This document shows positions 1-8,705 of a stretch of DNA of 64,000 bases, in pieces. The DNA is from Methylobacterium sp. SyP6R. GTDB lineage: Bacteria > Pseudomonadota > Alphaproteobacteria > Rhizobiales > Beijerinckiaceae. The DNA lies in contig NZ_JAAQRC020000001.1 in the NCBI RefSeq assembly GCF_019216885.1, forward strand, positions 2,170,001 to 2,234,000, written 5' to 3'. Each line of letters starts with the position of its first letter. Position 1 is the stretch's first letter. The notes below the pieces were generated by a model. It was not told the origin of the DNA. It worked only from the letters and a program-made list of their open reading frames with translations, and searched no databases. The position numbers and the translations under genes are program-made.

Positions 1-7
1 GGCCGCG

Positions 8-442
8 ATGACATCTGATCCGGACCGAACGCCCCACGACCTGCCGCCGGAGGGGCCTGCCTCTCCTTGCGACGCGGCGCCCGTGGTGCTCCTCGTCGAA
101 GATGACGGATTACTGCTGATGGAGGCCGCCGACACCCTGGCGGAGGCCGGCTTCACCGTGCTGGAGGCCCCCCACGCCGACCACGCGCTCAAGGTGCTGG
201 AGAGCCGCCCCGACGTCGAGCTGCTGATGACGGACGTCGACATGCCGCTCGGCTCGATGAACGGCTTCGCCCTCGCCCGCCTGGTGTCGCGGCGCTGGCC
301 GCGCATCCCCGTGCTGGTGGTCTCCGGCATGGGCAGCCCCGGCCCGCACGACATGCCGCCGGGCGCGCGCTTCATCCCCAAGCCTTACGCGCCCTCGGCC
401 CTGGTGCGGACGCTCCACGACACCGTGCGCCGCGCCGCCTGA
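8..442 (+). CDS. Single-domain response regulator (receiver only)
   Basis: Receiver protein of 144 residues with no output domain. It would take a phosphoryl group from a histidine kinase and act in the cytoplasm by protein contact. The receiver signature is complete: acidic pair D32-D33, phospho-acceptor D76 in TDVDMP, S106 at the switch position and K125 in PKPY. About 25 Pro-rich residues precede the domain. No kinase gene lies beside it inside the window. The ATG follows only seven bases of sequence, so its ribosome site cannot be judged. The next gene starts 22 bases downstream on the same strand, but the functions look unrelated. Partner unknown. Confidence 0.85.
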   Translation: MTSDPDRTPHDLPPEGPASPCDAAPVVLLVEDDGLLLMEAADTLAEAGFTVLEAPHADHALKVLESRPDVELLMTDVDMPLGSMNGFALARLVSRRWPRIPVLVVSGMGSPGPHDMPPGARFIPKPYAPSALVRTLHDTVRRAA

Positions 443-464
443 GCTATTTGTACGGACGACCCCA

Positions 465-1754
465 ATGACCGATCCGACCAAGCTGCACTTCGCCACCCGG
501 GCGGTCCATGCCGGCACCGCCCCGGACCCGGCCACCGGCGCCCGGGCGCAGCCGATCTACTTCACCAACGGCTTCGTGTTCGAATCGAACGAGCAGGCCG
601 CCGACATCTTCGCCATGCGGGCGACCGGCTTTTCCTATTCCCGCGGCTCGAACCCGACCGTCGCGGCCCTGGAGCGCCGGGTCGCGGCTCTGGAGGGCGC
701 CAAGGCGGCGGTGGCGGTGGCCTCCGGCCAGTCGGCGATGCTGCTCGTGTTGATGACCCTGATGCAGTCGGGCGACGCCTACGTGGCCTCCTCGCGGCTG
801 TTCGGCGGCTCGCTCGGGCTGATGCGCCGGCTGGAGGGCCGCTACGAGCTGGTACCGCAATTCACCCGCGGCCTGACGCCGGAGGATTTCGAGGCGGCGA
901 TCACGGACAGGACCCGGGCGATCGTCTGCGAATCGATCGTCAATCCCTGCGGCACGGTGATCGACCTCGAAGGGGTCGCCGCGGTGGCGCACAGGCACGG
1001 CCTGCCGCTCGTCGTCGACAACACGCTGGCCTCCCCGGCCCTGATCCGGCCGATCGAGCACGGTGCCGACATCGTGGTCCACTCGACCTCGAAGTTCCTG
1101 TCGGGCTCCGGTACGGTGATCGGCGGCCTCGTCTGCGACGGCGGCCGCTTCGACTGGAAGGGCACCGGCCGCTACAACCTGATCAACGAACCCTGGCCGG
1201 ATTACGACGGCCTCGTCGTCTCCGAGCGCTTCCCCGAGACCGCCTTCGCGGTCGCCTGCCGGCTGTTCGGCCTGCGCGACCTCGGTCCCGGCCTGTCGCC
1301 GATGAACGCCTTCCTGACGCTCACCGGCACCGAGACCCTGCCCCTGCGCATGGAGCGCCACTGTTCCAACGCGCGCGCGGTGGCGGCCTTCCTGAAGGAC
1401 CATCCGAAGGTCGCCTGGGTCAGCTACCCGTCCCTGCCGGGCCAGCCCGGGGAAGAAATGGCGAACCGGTATTCCCCGATGGGCGCCGGCTCGATCTTCA
1501 CCGTCGGCTTCAAGGGTGGCGAGACGGCGGCAAAGACATTCATCACCGGGCTCAACCTGATCTCGCACCTCGTCAATATCGGCGAGATCAAGTCCCTGGC
1601 GATCCATCCGGCGACCACGACCCACCGCCAGCTCCCCGCCGCCGACAAGGAGGCCGCCCGGGTCGGCCCGGACACGGTACGGCTGTCGATCGGCCTCGAA
1701 GCGATCGAGGACCTGATCGCCGACGTGGCCCAGTCGCTCGACGCGCTCGACTGA
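465..1754 (+). CDS. metY: O-acetylhomoserine aminocarboxypropyltransferase (sulfhydrylase)
   Basis: PLP enzyme of the Cys/Met metabolism family (cytoplasm) that joins sulfide, or methanethiol, to O-acyl-homoserine to give homocysteine or methionine. The PLP lysine is K210 in HSTSK; the YSRGSNPT motif (from Y58) and VVDNT (around 183-187) are family hallmarks. The 429 residues fit the MetY branch better than the roughly 400-residue MetZ (O-succinylhomoserine) branch, and the SGSGTVIGG segment after the lysine also resembles MetY. Acyl-donor preference is inferred from that resemblance only. A hairpin resembling a terminator follows the stop codon. Confidence 0.85.
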   Translation: MTDPTKLHFATRAVHAGTAPDPATGARAQPIYFTNGFVFESNEQAADIFAMRATGFSYSRGSNPTVAALERRVAALEGAKAAVAVASGQSAMLLVLMTLMQSGDAYVASSRLFGGSLGLMRRLEGRYELVPQFTRGLTPEDFEAAITDRTRAIVCESIVNPCGTVIDLEGVAAVAHRHGLPLVVDNTLASPALIRPIEHGADIVVHSTSKFLSGSGTVIGGLVCDGGRFDWKGTGRYNLINEPWPDYDGLVVSERFPETAFAVACRLFGLRDLGPGLSPMNAFLTLTGTETLPLRMERHCSNARAVAAFLKDHPKVAWVSYPSLPGQPGEEMANRYSPMGAGSIFTVGFKGGETAAKTFITGLNLISHLVNIGEIKSLAIHPATTTHRQLPAADKEAARVGPDTVRLSIGLEAIEDLIADVAQSLDALD

Positions 1755-1760
1755 ACGTCC

Positions 1761-1789
1761 GCGCCGTCCGGATCAGCCCCGGACGGCGC
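1761..1789 (+). terminator. Terminator-like hairpin after metY
   Basis: Perfect 11-bp stem (1761-1771 with 1779-1789) and a 7-base loop, seven bases after the stop codon. The T tract is weak (TTG only), so it may need Rho or may only stabilise the 3' end. Confidence 0.5.
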
Positions 1790-1803
1790 TTGCCTCATCC
1801 TCC

Positions 1804-1818
1804 GAACAAATGTAGAAC
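1804..1818 (-). promoter_or_regulatory. LexA box (GTTC-N7-GTTC) upstream of ssb
   Basis: The + strand reads GAAC AAATGTA GAAC, which on the - strand is GTTC-N7-GTTC, the direct-repeat SOS operator of alphaproteobacterial LexA. It lies 153 bases before the ssb ATG. ssb is a known SOS target in many bacteria, so position and exact match agree. No other gene could use it nearby. Confidence 0.7.
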
Positions 1819-1971
1819 ACACTCCGGCCGTCGGCATGTGTGTAGTGGGCAAAACGGCGCCCCTGCCCTTGCCGGTCCCGGCCTGTTCGGCCCAACTCGC
1901 GGAACCGAAGCGGTGGTCCGCGGCGTCGGCCGGGCTTGCGCCCGAGTGAGATGGAACGAGAGGAGAGCGCG

Positions 1972-2535
1972 ATGGCGGGCAGCGTGAACAAGGTGATCCT
2001 GGTGGGCAATCTCGGGCGCGACCCCGAGACCCGCCGGCTGGCCTCCGGCGATCCGGTGGTGAACCTGCGCCTGGCCACGTCCGAGTCCTGGAAGGACAAG
2101 GCGAGCGGCGAGCGCAAGGAGAAGACCGAGTGGCACTCGGTCGTGATCTACAACGAGAACCTGGCCCGCGTCGCCGAGCAATACCTGCGCAAGGGCTCGA
2201 AGGTCTATGTCGAGGGCCAGCTCCAGACCCGCAAGTGGCAGGACCAGTCCGGCGTCGAGAAGTACACGACCGAGATCGTGCTGCAGCGCTTCCGCGGCGA
2301 GCTGACCATCCTCGACGGCCGCGGCGGCGGGGCCGAGGGCGGCATGTCCGAGATGGGCGGCGACGACATGGGCGGCGGCCAGATCAGCCGCGGCGGCGAT
2401 TACGGCGGCGGCGGTGGCGGACGCAGCAGCGGTGGACGCTCGTCCTCCGGCGGCGGCGAGCGGCGCCCGGCCCCGTCCTCGAGCGGCGGCAACCAGAAGC
2501 GCTACGACGACCTCGACGACGACATCCCGTTCTAG
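1972..2535 (+). CDS. ssb: Single-stranded DNA-binding protein
   Basis: Binds and protects single-stranded DNA in replication, recombination and repair, normally as a tetramer. The N-terminal OB fold (about residues 1-115) opens with [19 protein letters not shown], the usual SSB start. A Gly/Ser-rich flexible linker (about 117-175) follows, and the acidic tail ends in DDDIPF, the peptide that recruits partner proteins. Length is 187 residues. The ATG at 1972 is preceded by a GAGAGGAGAG purine run; an in-frame TTG at 1936 would only add residues foreign to the family. A LexA box upstream suggests SOS induction. Confidence 0.97.
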   Translation: MAGSVNKVILVGNLGRDPETRRLASGDPVVNLRLATSESWKDKASGERKEKTEWHSVVIYNENLARVAEQYLRKGSKVYVEGQLQTRKWQDQSGVEKYTTEIVLQRFRGELTILDGRGGGAEGGMSEMGGDDMGGGQISRGGDYGGGGGGRSSGGRSSSGGGERRPAPSSSGGNQKRYDDLDDDIPF

Positions 2536-2640
2536 AGCGTTTTTCGACGAAGTGGATACCAGTTCGTCGGAAAATGCGGCAAAATCAATAACCTAGAGAG
2601 CTTCGCGATTGCGATGCGATCGGGGAATGCTCTAGGTCAT
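2532..2640. repeat. Dispersed palindromic intergenic repeat overlapping the ssb stop
   Basis: The element begins with CTAGAG, which contains the ssb stop codon. It holds an imperfect inverted repeat (2541-2552 against 2563-2574, centred on GTGGATACCAG), then CTAGAG again at 2593-2598 and TCTAGG at 2631. This layout resembles interspersed palindromes I recall from rhizobial and Methylobacterium genomes. No protein is encoded. Confidence 0.55.
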
Positions 2641-2706
2641 CGTATCCTGCGCGGCGGGCCGGGTTCCGGTTCGCCGCCGGCCGCTCGAGCGAGCGACAAC
2701 GACGCG

Positions 2707-2741
2707 CAGCGCCCGGCCACGATGTGGCCGGGCGCTGTTTT
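2707..2741 (+). terminator. Strong Rho-independent terminator 170 bases after ssb
   Basis: Perfect 14-bp GC-rich stem (2707-2720 with 2724-2737), 3-base loop and a TTTT run. It is far from the ssb stop, so it ends either a long ssb 3' leader that includes the palindromic repeat or a short independent transcript. Confidence 0.75.
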
Positions 2742-2745
2742 GCGT

Positions 2746-2802
2746 CATACGCTTTCGATTTGATCGCTTCTTCACGCAAAAAAGCGGTTCCGCTCGCGTG
2801 TG
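2746..2802. repeat. Dispersed repeat type B, copy 1
   Basis: Segment beginning CATACGCTTTCGATT and containing GATCGCTTC and GCGTGTG. Related copies occur at 35443-35500 and 52743-52800. The rest of this gap, to 3056, is AT-rich near its end (2940-3020) and probably holds the promoter of the pseudopilin-like genes; I could not fix its -35/-10 boxes. Confidence 0.5.
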
Positions 2803-3056
2803 CGGAGCAAAGCTCCGCCGACGCGGCCTGGTGATATGGTGTCCGAAAGTAATCTGCTGGAAAGCATATCCGGCCGAACCTGACCGGAATCCGCGGTTGG
2901 GCCGGCTGGCCTCGCGGGGCGGCTGATACGGACTGACGCAATTTGTACGCAGATCATCGAAATACGCGCACAGGCTTTAATGTTTGATTAGAAATTATAA
3001 ACACATTGTGTGAATAAATTCAGCGCACCCGGACAGGGCGGCTCGCGGAGACAAGG

Positions 3057-4307
3057 ATGCGTTTCGATCCCGGGAGCCGCTCGCGATTCCTCGACGACCG
3101 GACGGGGATCACGACGGTCCTGTTCGGCATCCTGCTGCCAATCCTCATGGTGGGCATCGGCGGCAGCATCGAGCTCGCCAGGGCCGTCGAGTACAAGCAG
3201 CGGCTGATCTCGGCCGCCGATCTGAGCTGCCGACAGGCCGAGGTCTATGTCGAGAGCCTGAACGGCCTCAGCATGCCGAACGGCTACGTCGCGACGGTCC
3301 AGTCCTACGCCGACAGGAACGGTTCGGAACGAAACTTGTCGGCGACGGCGCAGATCACCGCGACGCCCACCGTCTCCTCCGCAATCCTCACCGTCCCGCC
3401 GCTGACGGTCCGCCCGGGCAACATCCACGTCGTGGCGAACGGCTCGGTCGGGCTGTTCTTCAAGGCATTCCTCAACAAGGACAGCTTCGATTTCACCGTC
3501 ATGCGCGACTGCGCGGTCCAGGCCACGTCCTCGTCCGGTCCCCCGACGGTTCTGATGTCGGAATCCTTCGAGGGCTATGCCGGGCAACTGGTCGGGGGCT
3601 GGGGCGTGTTCGGCACGATGTCGAAGGCGAACTGCCCCAGTTCGCTCTGCCAGGGACAGTCCTGGGGAACGACGAATGCCGGCGTCGAGGTGGATCAGCT
3701 CTCGGCCATCGCGACGGGCGACGGCGTCCAGTACGGCCAATCCTTCGCCGAACTGGACAGCGATTGCAGCAACAGGGTCGGCACCCAGACGGCGGCGCAG
3801 AAAACCGCTTGCGCTCAGAAGAACCAGACGACGAACTCGTCGATCAACATGACGTTCGATCTACCGGTCGGGTCCTACGAGGTCCGCTACGTCTATACGG
3901 CCCGAAAGAACGTCGGCGCGTATCAGTACCCGAACGACACCGTCATCTGCTCGAACCCGCAGGACACCGACGGCCTGACGCGCGACGGCGATGTCGCAAA
4001 GAATGCGGCGGGCGTGAGCACCGTCTCGCTCGATGGCCAGACGAGACGTATCGAACTCTGGGTGGAACCCAAGACGAGCCAATATAAATCGGACGATCAA
4101 TCATTGACCGCCGCGTCGAATCCCGATTACGTAAAGCAATATATGGCCGATGTCTGCATCTGGTCGAAAACCTGGATCGAGAGAAGCTATAAATTCAGCG
4201 TGACCAAGAAGCAGGAATACCGAATATCCTGGCGGGCGGCCGGGCTCGACGACAGTTTCGGCGGGCTGATCGATTACCTGCGCTTCTGCCAGAATTCATG
4301 CCCGTGA
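3057..4307 (+). CDS. TadG-like pilus/secretion-associated protein
   Basis: Protein of 416 residues with one N-terminal membrane segment (about 18-38) preceded by a short basic/acidic stretch containing TGITT, the arrangement of Tad-pilus TadE/TadG minor pseudopilins. The rest is predicted extracytoplasmic, Ser/Thr/Asn-rich, with several cysteines (for example in the CPSSLC segment). It lacks the von Willebrand A domain of longer TadG proteins. The start ATG follows GGAGACAAGG. It heads a three-gene run, and the next gene overlaps its end by 10 bases. Function beyond a pseudopilin-like role is inference. Confidence 0.65.
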   Translation: MRFDPGSRSRFLDDRTGITTVLFGILLPILMVGIGGSIELARAVEYKQRLISAADLSCRQAEVYVESLNGLSMPNGYVATVQSYADRNGSERNLSATAQITATPTVSSAILTVPPLTVRPGNIHVVANGSVGLFFKAFLNKDSFDFTVMRDCAVQATSSSGPPTVLMSESFEGYAGQLVGGWGVFGTMSKANCPSSLCQGQSWGTTNAGVEVDQLSAIATGDGVQYGQSFAELDSDCSNRVGTQTAAQKTACAQKNQTTNSSINMTFDLPVGSYEVRYVYTARKNVGAYQYPNDTVICSNPQDTDGLTRDGDVAKNAAGVSTVSLDGQTRRIELWVEPKTSQYKSDDQSLTAASNPDYVKQYMADVCIWSKTWIERSYKFSVTKKQEYRISWRAAGLDDSFGGLIDYLRFCQNSCP

Positions 4308-4786
4308 TGCCGCCTCCATCGTGCCGAGTACAGGCGATGACGCCCGCAGCCAGGATGCTGAAATGCAGATCCGGAGCGACGGCGGTCGAGTTCGCCCTGA
4401 TCGCCTTTCCGTTGGTGATGCTCGTGCTCGGGTTGCTGCAATTCGTGATCTATTGCTACCTGCAGCAAACCGTCAGCGACGCGCTCTATCAGACGGCGTC
4501 GGACCCGGAGCCGGAGCTTCTGACGCAGGACAAGTCGGGATATACTGCCAAGTTCTGTGCCAGGATCGCATTCAGCGAAAACTGCCTGAGCCAGACCACC
4601 GGAATCAAGATCGAGGCGATGAAGCTCCCGAACGTGCCGACGGCGGCGACCGCGATCACCGGAAGCACCTTCGACACGGGGGCGAGCCAGGACGTCATCC
4701 TGCTGCGTGCGACGATGGCGGCCCCGAGGATCATCCCGCTGATCCCGGAACTGGTCGCGAAGGACTCGGTCATCTTCCGCCGATAG
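4298..4786 (+). CDS. TadE-like minor pseudopilin
   Basis: Small protein (162 residues from this ATG; 149 from an ATG at 4337 that may be the true start) with a basic N-terminus, the TadE motif GATAVEFALIAFPL and a membrane helix continuing to about residue 53. The conserved Glu after V is the residue that aligns with the processing/assembly Glu of pseudopilins. The rest is a short extracytoplasmic domain. It overlaps the preceding gene by 10 bases and is followed eight bases later by a third member, so the three are probably co-transcribed. Confidence 0.75.
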   Translation: MPVMPPPSCRVQAMTPAARMLKCRSGATAVEFALIAFPLVMLVLGLLQFVIYCYLQQTVSDALYQTASDPEPELLTQDKSGYTAKFCARIAFSENCLSQTTGIKIEAMKLPNVPTAATAITGSTFDTGASQDVILLRATMAAPRIIPLIPELVAKDSVIFRR

Positions 4787-4794
4787 AGCTGTGA

Positions 4795-5328
4795 GTGAGC
4801 CCGATGCCGGCCCGCCTCGACACGTTCCTGCGCTCCCGCCGAGGCACGGCTTCGGTGGAGTTCGCCATCATCGGCAGCCTCGCCCTGCTGATGATGGCGG
4901 GAACGCACGACATCGTCTTCATGGTCAGCACGAAGCGGGACGTCGACCGGGCTTCCGTCGTCATCGCGCGGGCGATGTCGACCTGCCAGAGCTCGAGCTG
5001 CATGTCGAACCTGATCGACGCCTACATCACGCGTCGGGCCAATACGCTCGTCCGTTACCCCAATGCGGCGATCGACATGTACATGATCCAGAAAAACAAC
5101 GGATCGATCAAAGTCTGCTCGGGCACACGGACGACCATGACGGATGCCGACCTGCTCGCCTCGGCCGGCAACATCATGCGGGACGGCGACATCGGAGCCG
5201 CCGTGGTCGTCACCAGCAGCTACACGTCCGTGCTGCCGGCCTTCGTCAAGAGCTATATCAGCCCCTCGGGCGTGTCCTATCGCGGACACGCGATCGACGT
5301 CATGTCGAATGCCAGCGCGATCTGCTGA
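4795..5328 (+). CDS. TadE-like minor pseudopilin
   Basis: Third pseudopilin-like gene (177 residues from GTG 4795, or 174 from ATG 4804). The N-terminus is basic, then RRGTASVEFAIIGSLALLMM, the TadE pattern with the conserved Glu, and a membrane helix. The C-terminal domain contains cysteines and is predicted extracytoplasmic. None of the core Tad machinery (TadA ATPase, TadB/C, RcpA secretin, TadV peptidase) is in the window, so these proteins must work with a machine encoded elsewhere, or independently. Confidence 0.75.
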   Translation: MSPMPARLDTFLRSRRGTASVEFAIIGSLALLMMAGTHDIVFMVSTKRDVDRASVVIARAMSTCQSSSCMSNLIDAYITRRANTLVRYPNAAIDMYMIQKNNGSIKVCSGTRTTMTDADLLASAGNIMRDGDIGAAVVVTSSYTSVLPAFVKSYISPSGVSYRGHAIDVMSNASAIC

Positions 5329-5350
5329 CCCCTGGTCCGGCAGCGGAGGC

Positions 5351-5382
5351 AGGGCGCCGCCGCGTTCCGCGGCAGGCGCCCT
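5351..5382. terminator. Hairpin between convergent pseudopilin and glcB genes
   Basis: Inverted repeat AGGGCGCCGCCGCG (5351-5364) against 5368-5382 with one bulged base and a 3-base loop, midway between two converging stop codons. There is no T run on either side, so intrinsic termination is uncertain. Confidence 0.35.
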
Positions 5383-5390
5383 CCCCTCTC

Positions 5391-7565
5391 TCAGGCCGGC
5401 GCGCCCGCGGCCTTGGCCTCGCGGCGCCGGGCGTGCAGCACGTACTCGGTGTAGCCGTTGGGCTGGACGCGGCCCTTGAACACCAGATCGCAGGCGGCCT
5501 GGAAGGCCGGGCCGTCGAAGCCGGGCGCCATCGGGCGGTAGAGCGGGTCGCCGGCATTCTGGCGGTCGACCACCTTCGCCATGCGCTTCATCGTCTCCAT
5601 CACCTCGGCCTCCGACACCACGCCGTGATGCAGCCAGTTGGCGATGTGCTGGGACGAGATCCGCAAGGTCGCGCGATCCTCCATGAGGGCCACGTCGTGG
5701 ATGTCCGGCACCTTGGAGCAGCCGACGCCCTGGTCGATCCAGCGCACGACGTAGCCCAGAATGCTCTGGACGTTGTTGTCGATCTCCTGCTGCACGTCGT
5801 CGGGGGCGAAGTTCGAGCGGGCGAGCGGGATCTGCAGGATCTCGTCCAGCGCCGAGCGCGGCCGGCGCGCCAGTTCCTGCTGGCGGGCCTTCACGTCGGT
5901 CTCGTGGTAGTGCAGCGCGTGGAGCGTCGCGGCGGTCGGCGAGGGCACCCAGGCGGTCGAGGCGCCGGCCTTGGGGTGGGCCCCCTTCTGCATCAGCATG
6001 TCGGCCATCGCGTCGGGCGCCGCCCACATGCCCTTGCCGATCTGCGCCCGGCCGAGCAGCCCGCAGGCCAGCCCGACATCGACGTTGTTCTCCTCGTAGC
6101 CCTTGATCCAGGGCGTGCCTTTCATGTCGTTCTTGCGGATGACCGGCCCGGCCTCCATCGAGGTGTGGATCTCGTCGCCGGTGCGGTCGAGGAAGCCGGT
6201 ATTGATGAACACCACCCGCTCCGCCGCCGCCTTGATGCAGGCGGCGAGGTTCACCGTGGTGCGGCGCTCCTCGTCCATGATGCCCATCTTGAGGGTGTTG
6301 GGCGTCAGCCCCAGCATCGCCTCGACGCGGCTGAACAGCTCGACCGCGAAGGCGACCTCGTCCGGCCCGTGCATCTTCGGCTTGACGATGTAGACCGAGC
6401 CGCGGCGGCTGTTGCGGATGCCCGAGTCGCTCTTGAGGTCGTGGATCGCGATTAGCGCGGTCACGGCGGCGTCGAGGATGCCCTCCGGCACCTCGGCGCC
6501 CGACTCGTCGAGCACCGCGTCGGTGAACATGTGGTGGCCGACATTGCGCACCAGCATCAGCGAGCGGCCGGGCACGCTGACCTCGCCCGCGCCGTCTGGC
6601 GCGGTGTAGACCCGGTCGGGGTTGAGCTTGCGCTCGAAGCGCTTACCGTCCTTCTCGACCGCCGCCGAGAGGGTGCCGTTCATCAGGCCGAGCCAGTTGC
6701 GGTAGACCACGACCTTGTCGTCGGCATCGACCGCCGCGACCGAATCCTCGAGGTCCATGATGGTCGAGACCGCCGATTCGACCAGCACGTCGGCGACGCC
6801 CGAGGCGTCGAAACGGCCGATCCGGTGGGTGCGGTCGAGGGCGATCTCGACGTGCAGGCCGTGATGGCGCAGCAGCAAAGCGGTCGGCGACGTCGCCTTG
6901 CCGCGATAGCCGGCGAAGGCCTCCGGCCGGGCGAGCGGGATGGTGTCGCCGGTATTCATGTTGCCGACGAGCTGGCCGCCCTCGACCGCGTAGGTCACCA
7001 CGTCGGCGTGGCGGCCGCCGGCGAGCGGCACGGTCCGGTCGAGGAAGGCGCGGGCGCGCGCCACCACCCGGGCGCCGCGGGTGCGGTTGTAGCCGCCGCC
7101 GCGCACCGCGCCGCCCTCCTCTGACACCGCGTCGGTGCCGTAGAGCGCGTCGTAGAGCGAGCCCCAGCGGGCATTGGCGGCGTTGAGCGCGTAGCGGGCA
7201 TTCGAGGTCGGTACCACGAGCTGCGGGCCGGCGATGGTGGCGATCTCGTCGTCGACGTTGTCGGTGCGCACCTGGACCGGGCCGGGATCGGGCAGGAGAT
7301 AGCCGATCTCGGTGAGGAAGGCCTTGTAGGCCGCCTCGTCCACCGGCTTGCCGACCCGCTCGCGGTGATAGGCATCGATACGGGCCTGGATCGCGTCGCG
7401 GGTCTCGAGCAGGGCGCGGTTGCGGGGCCCCAAGTCGCGCACGAGGGCCGAGAGGCCGTTCCAGAACGCCTCCGGGGCGATCCCGGTCCCCGGCAGGGCT
7501 TCCTCGACCACGAAATCGTGCAGCACACGGGCCACCGACACGCCACCGACCGTCTTGCGATCCAT
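5391..7565 (-). CDS. glcB: Malate synthase G
   Basis: Condenses glyoxylate with acetyl-CoA to malate in the cytoplasm. Its 724 residues match the monomeric G isoform (E. coli GlcB, 723) and not the shorter A isoform. Recognisable family segments include the N-terminal [18 protein letters not shown], the [11 protein letters not shown] stretch and [13 protein letters not shown]. The start ATG (complement of 7563-7565) is preceded by GGGAGGAAAG, an excellent ribosome site; the frame stays open upstream only because of high GC. It is transcribed alone. It could serve glyoxylate assimilation from C2 compounds or the ethylmalonyl-CoA pathway; which one the sequence does not show. Confidence 0.95.
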   Translation of the reverse strand: MDRKTVGGVSVARVLHDFVVEEALPGTGIAPEAFWNGLSALVRDLGPRNRALLETRDAIQARIDAYHRERVGKPVDEAAYKAFLTEIGYLLPDPGPVQVRTDNVDDEIATIAGPQLVVPTSNARYALNAANARWGSLYDALYGTDAVSEEGGAVRGGGYNRTRGARVVARARAFLDRTVPLAGGRHADVVTYAVEGGQLVGNMNTGDTIPLARPEAFAGYRGKATSPTALLLRHHGLHVEIALDRTHRIGRFDASGVADVLVESAVSTIMDLEDSVAAVDADDKVVVYRNWLGLMNGTLSAAVEKDGKRFERKLNPDRVYTAPDGAGEVSVPGRSLMLVRNVGHHMFTDAVLDESGAEVPEGILDAAVTALIAIHDLKSDSGIRNSRRGSVYIVKPKMHGPDEVAFAVELFSRVEAMLGLTPNTLKMGIMDEERRTTVNLAACIKAAAERVVFINTGFLDRTGDEIHTSMEAGPVIRKNDMKGTPWIKGYEENNVDVGLACGLLGRAQIGKGMWAAPDAMADMLMQKGAHPKAGASTAWVPSPTAATLHALHYHETDVKARQQELARRPRSALDEILQIPLARSNFAPDDVQQEIDNNVQSILGYVVRWIDQGVGCSKVPDIHDVALMEDRATLRISSQHIANWLHHGVVSEAEVMETMKRMAKVVDRQNAGDPLYRPMAPGFDGPAFQAACDLVFKGRVQPNGYTEYVLHARRREAKAAGAPA

Positions 7566-7865
7566 GTTCTTTCCTCCCGCAGGCCCCCGCACGGGCCGCG
7601 TCGGCGCTCCCCTTAACAGGGGATGCGGGCGCCAGAAAGCCGGCGCTCCGGCGCAGGCCGGAAGCGCAGGCCTCGCGGGCGGGCTCTCCCGGCGAGCGCC
7701 CCGGCGCGTAGTCCGGGATGAGACGACCTGTCGAAAACGTAATGCAGTGTATGGGCGAAAATGCTCCGCTCGAGCGTTCCCTCCCCGTGACAAATGCCGG
7801 CCCCCCTCCCATCTCGTGGGCGCCGGGCCGGGCCCGCCCGCCGGCAACCGAAGGAGTACGGCTCC
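7566..7865. other. Divergent intergenic region, 300 bases
   Basis: Separates the divergent glcB and DUF2076 genes and must hold both promoters. I see ribosome sites at each edge (GGGAGG for glcB on the - strand, AAGGAG at 7851-7856 for the + gene) but no convincing -35/-10 pair or operator. Confidence 0.4.
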
Positions 7866-8627
7866 ATGAACAGCGAAGAACGCGACGTCATCAACGGCAT
7901 ATTCCAGCGACTGGAGCAGGCCGCGCAGCAGCCCCGCGATGCCGACGCGGAGCGCTTCATCGCCGACAAGATCCGCGCCCAGCCCTACGCTCCCTACGCC
8001 ATGGCGCAGCTCGTCTACGTGCAGGAGGAGGCGATCAAGAGCCTCAACCAGCAGCTCGAGCAGGCCCGGGCGGAAGCCCAGCGCGGCGGCCAGGGGGCGG
8101 GCCAGGGCTCCGGCGGGGGCGGCTTCTTCTCCAGCATCTTCGGCGGCGGCTCGCGGCCCGAGCCGCAGCAGCCGCCGCAGCGTGGCGGCGGCGCCTGGGG
8201 CAACCAGGGCGGCGGCTACGGCCAGCAGCCCGGCTACGGCGCTCCCCCGCAGGGCTATCCGCCGCAGCAGGGCGGCTACGCCCCGCAGCAGGGCGGCCCC
8301 TGGGGCGGCCAGCCGCAGGCGCCGCAGCGTGCCGGCGGCGGCTTCCTCGCCACCGCCCTGCCGATGGCGGCGGGCGCGGCGGGCGGCATGCTGCTCGGCA
8401 GCGCGCTGAGCAACGCCTTCGCGGGCGGGCATTCCTCGCTCGGCAGCATGGCGGGCCTCGGCGGCGCCGGCATGGGCGGCGGCGAGACCGTGGTCGAGAA
8501 CAACTATTTCGGCAACCAGGGCGGCAGCGAGGATTTCGGCGCACCGCTCGGCGGCGACGATGCCGGCTTCCAGGACGCCTCCTACGACGGCGACATGGGC
8601 GATAGCGGCAGCGACGACTGGGTCTGA
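7866..8627 (+). CDS. DUF2076 domain protein
   Basis: Protein of 253 residues. The N-terminal 75 or so residues ([20 protein letters not shown] onward) match the DUF2076 pattern and include a short helical stretch likely to form a coiled coil (about 48-66). The middle is Gly/Gln/Pro-rich and low complexity, then an Ala/Gly segment (about 160-185) that could associate with membrane, and an acidic tail. No catalytic motif is visible and the role is unknown. The start is set by AAGGAG ten bases upstream of the ATG. A strong terminator follows. Confidence 0.75.
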   Translation: MNSEERDVINGIFQRLEQAAQQPRDADAERFIADKIRAQPYAPYAMAQLVYVQEEAIKSLNQQLEQARAEAQRGGQGAGQGSGGGGFFSSIFGGGSRPEPQQPPQRGGGAWGNQGGGYGQQPGYGAPPQGYPPQQGGYAPQQGGPWGGQPQAPQRAGGGFLATALPMAAGAAGGMLLGSALSNAFAGGHSSLGSMAGLGGAGMGGGETVVENNYFGNQGGSEDFGAPLGGDDAGFQDASYDGDMGDSGSDDWV

Positions 8628-8652
8628 TCGGTCGTGTCGTCCTGACCGAAAG

Positions 8653-8683
8653 GCCCCGCCGCGGAGACGCGGCGGGGCTTTTT
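8653..8683 (+). terminator. Rho-independent terminator after the DUF2076 gene
   Basis: Perfect 10-bp stem GCCCCGCCGC / GCGGCGGGGC with a 6-base loop and five T, 25 bases past the stop codon. Confidence 0.85.
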
Positions 8684-8705
8684 CGTTGGTCGGGTCGTCG
8701 TTTCG

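Noticed and set aside
5391..8432. Extension of malate synthase upstream to a 1013-codon protein
   Set aside because: The extra N-terminal part is antisense to the DUF2076 gene and low complexity; the proper start has a GGGAGG ribosome site at 7565.
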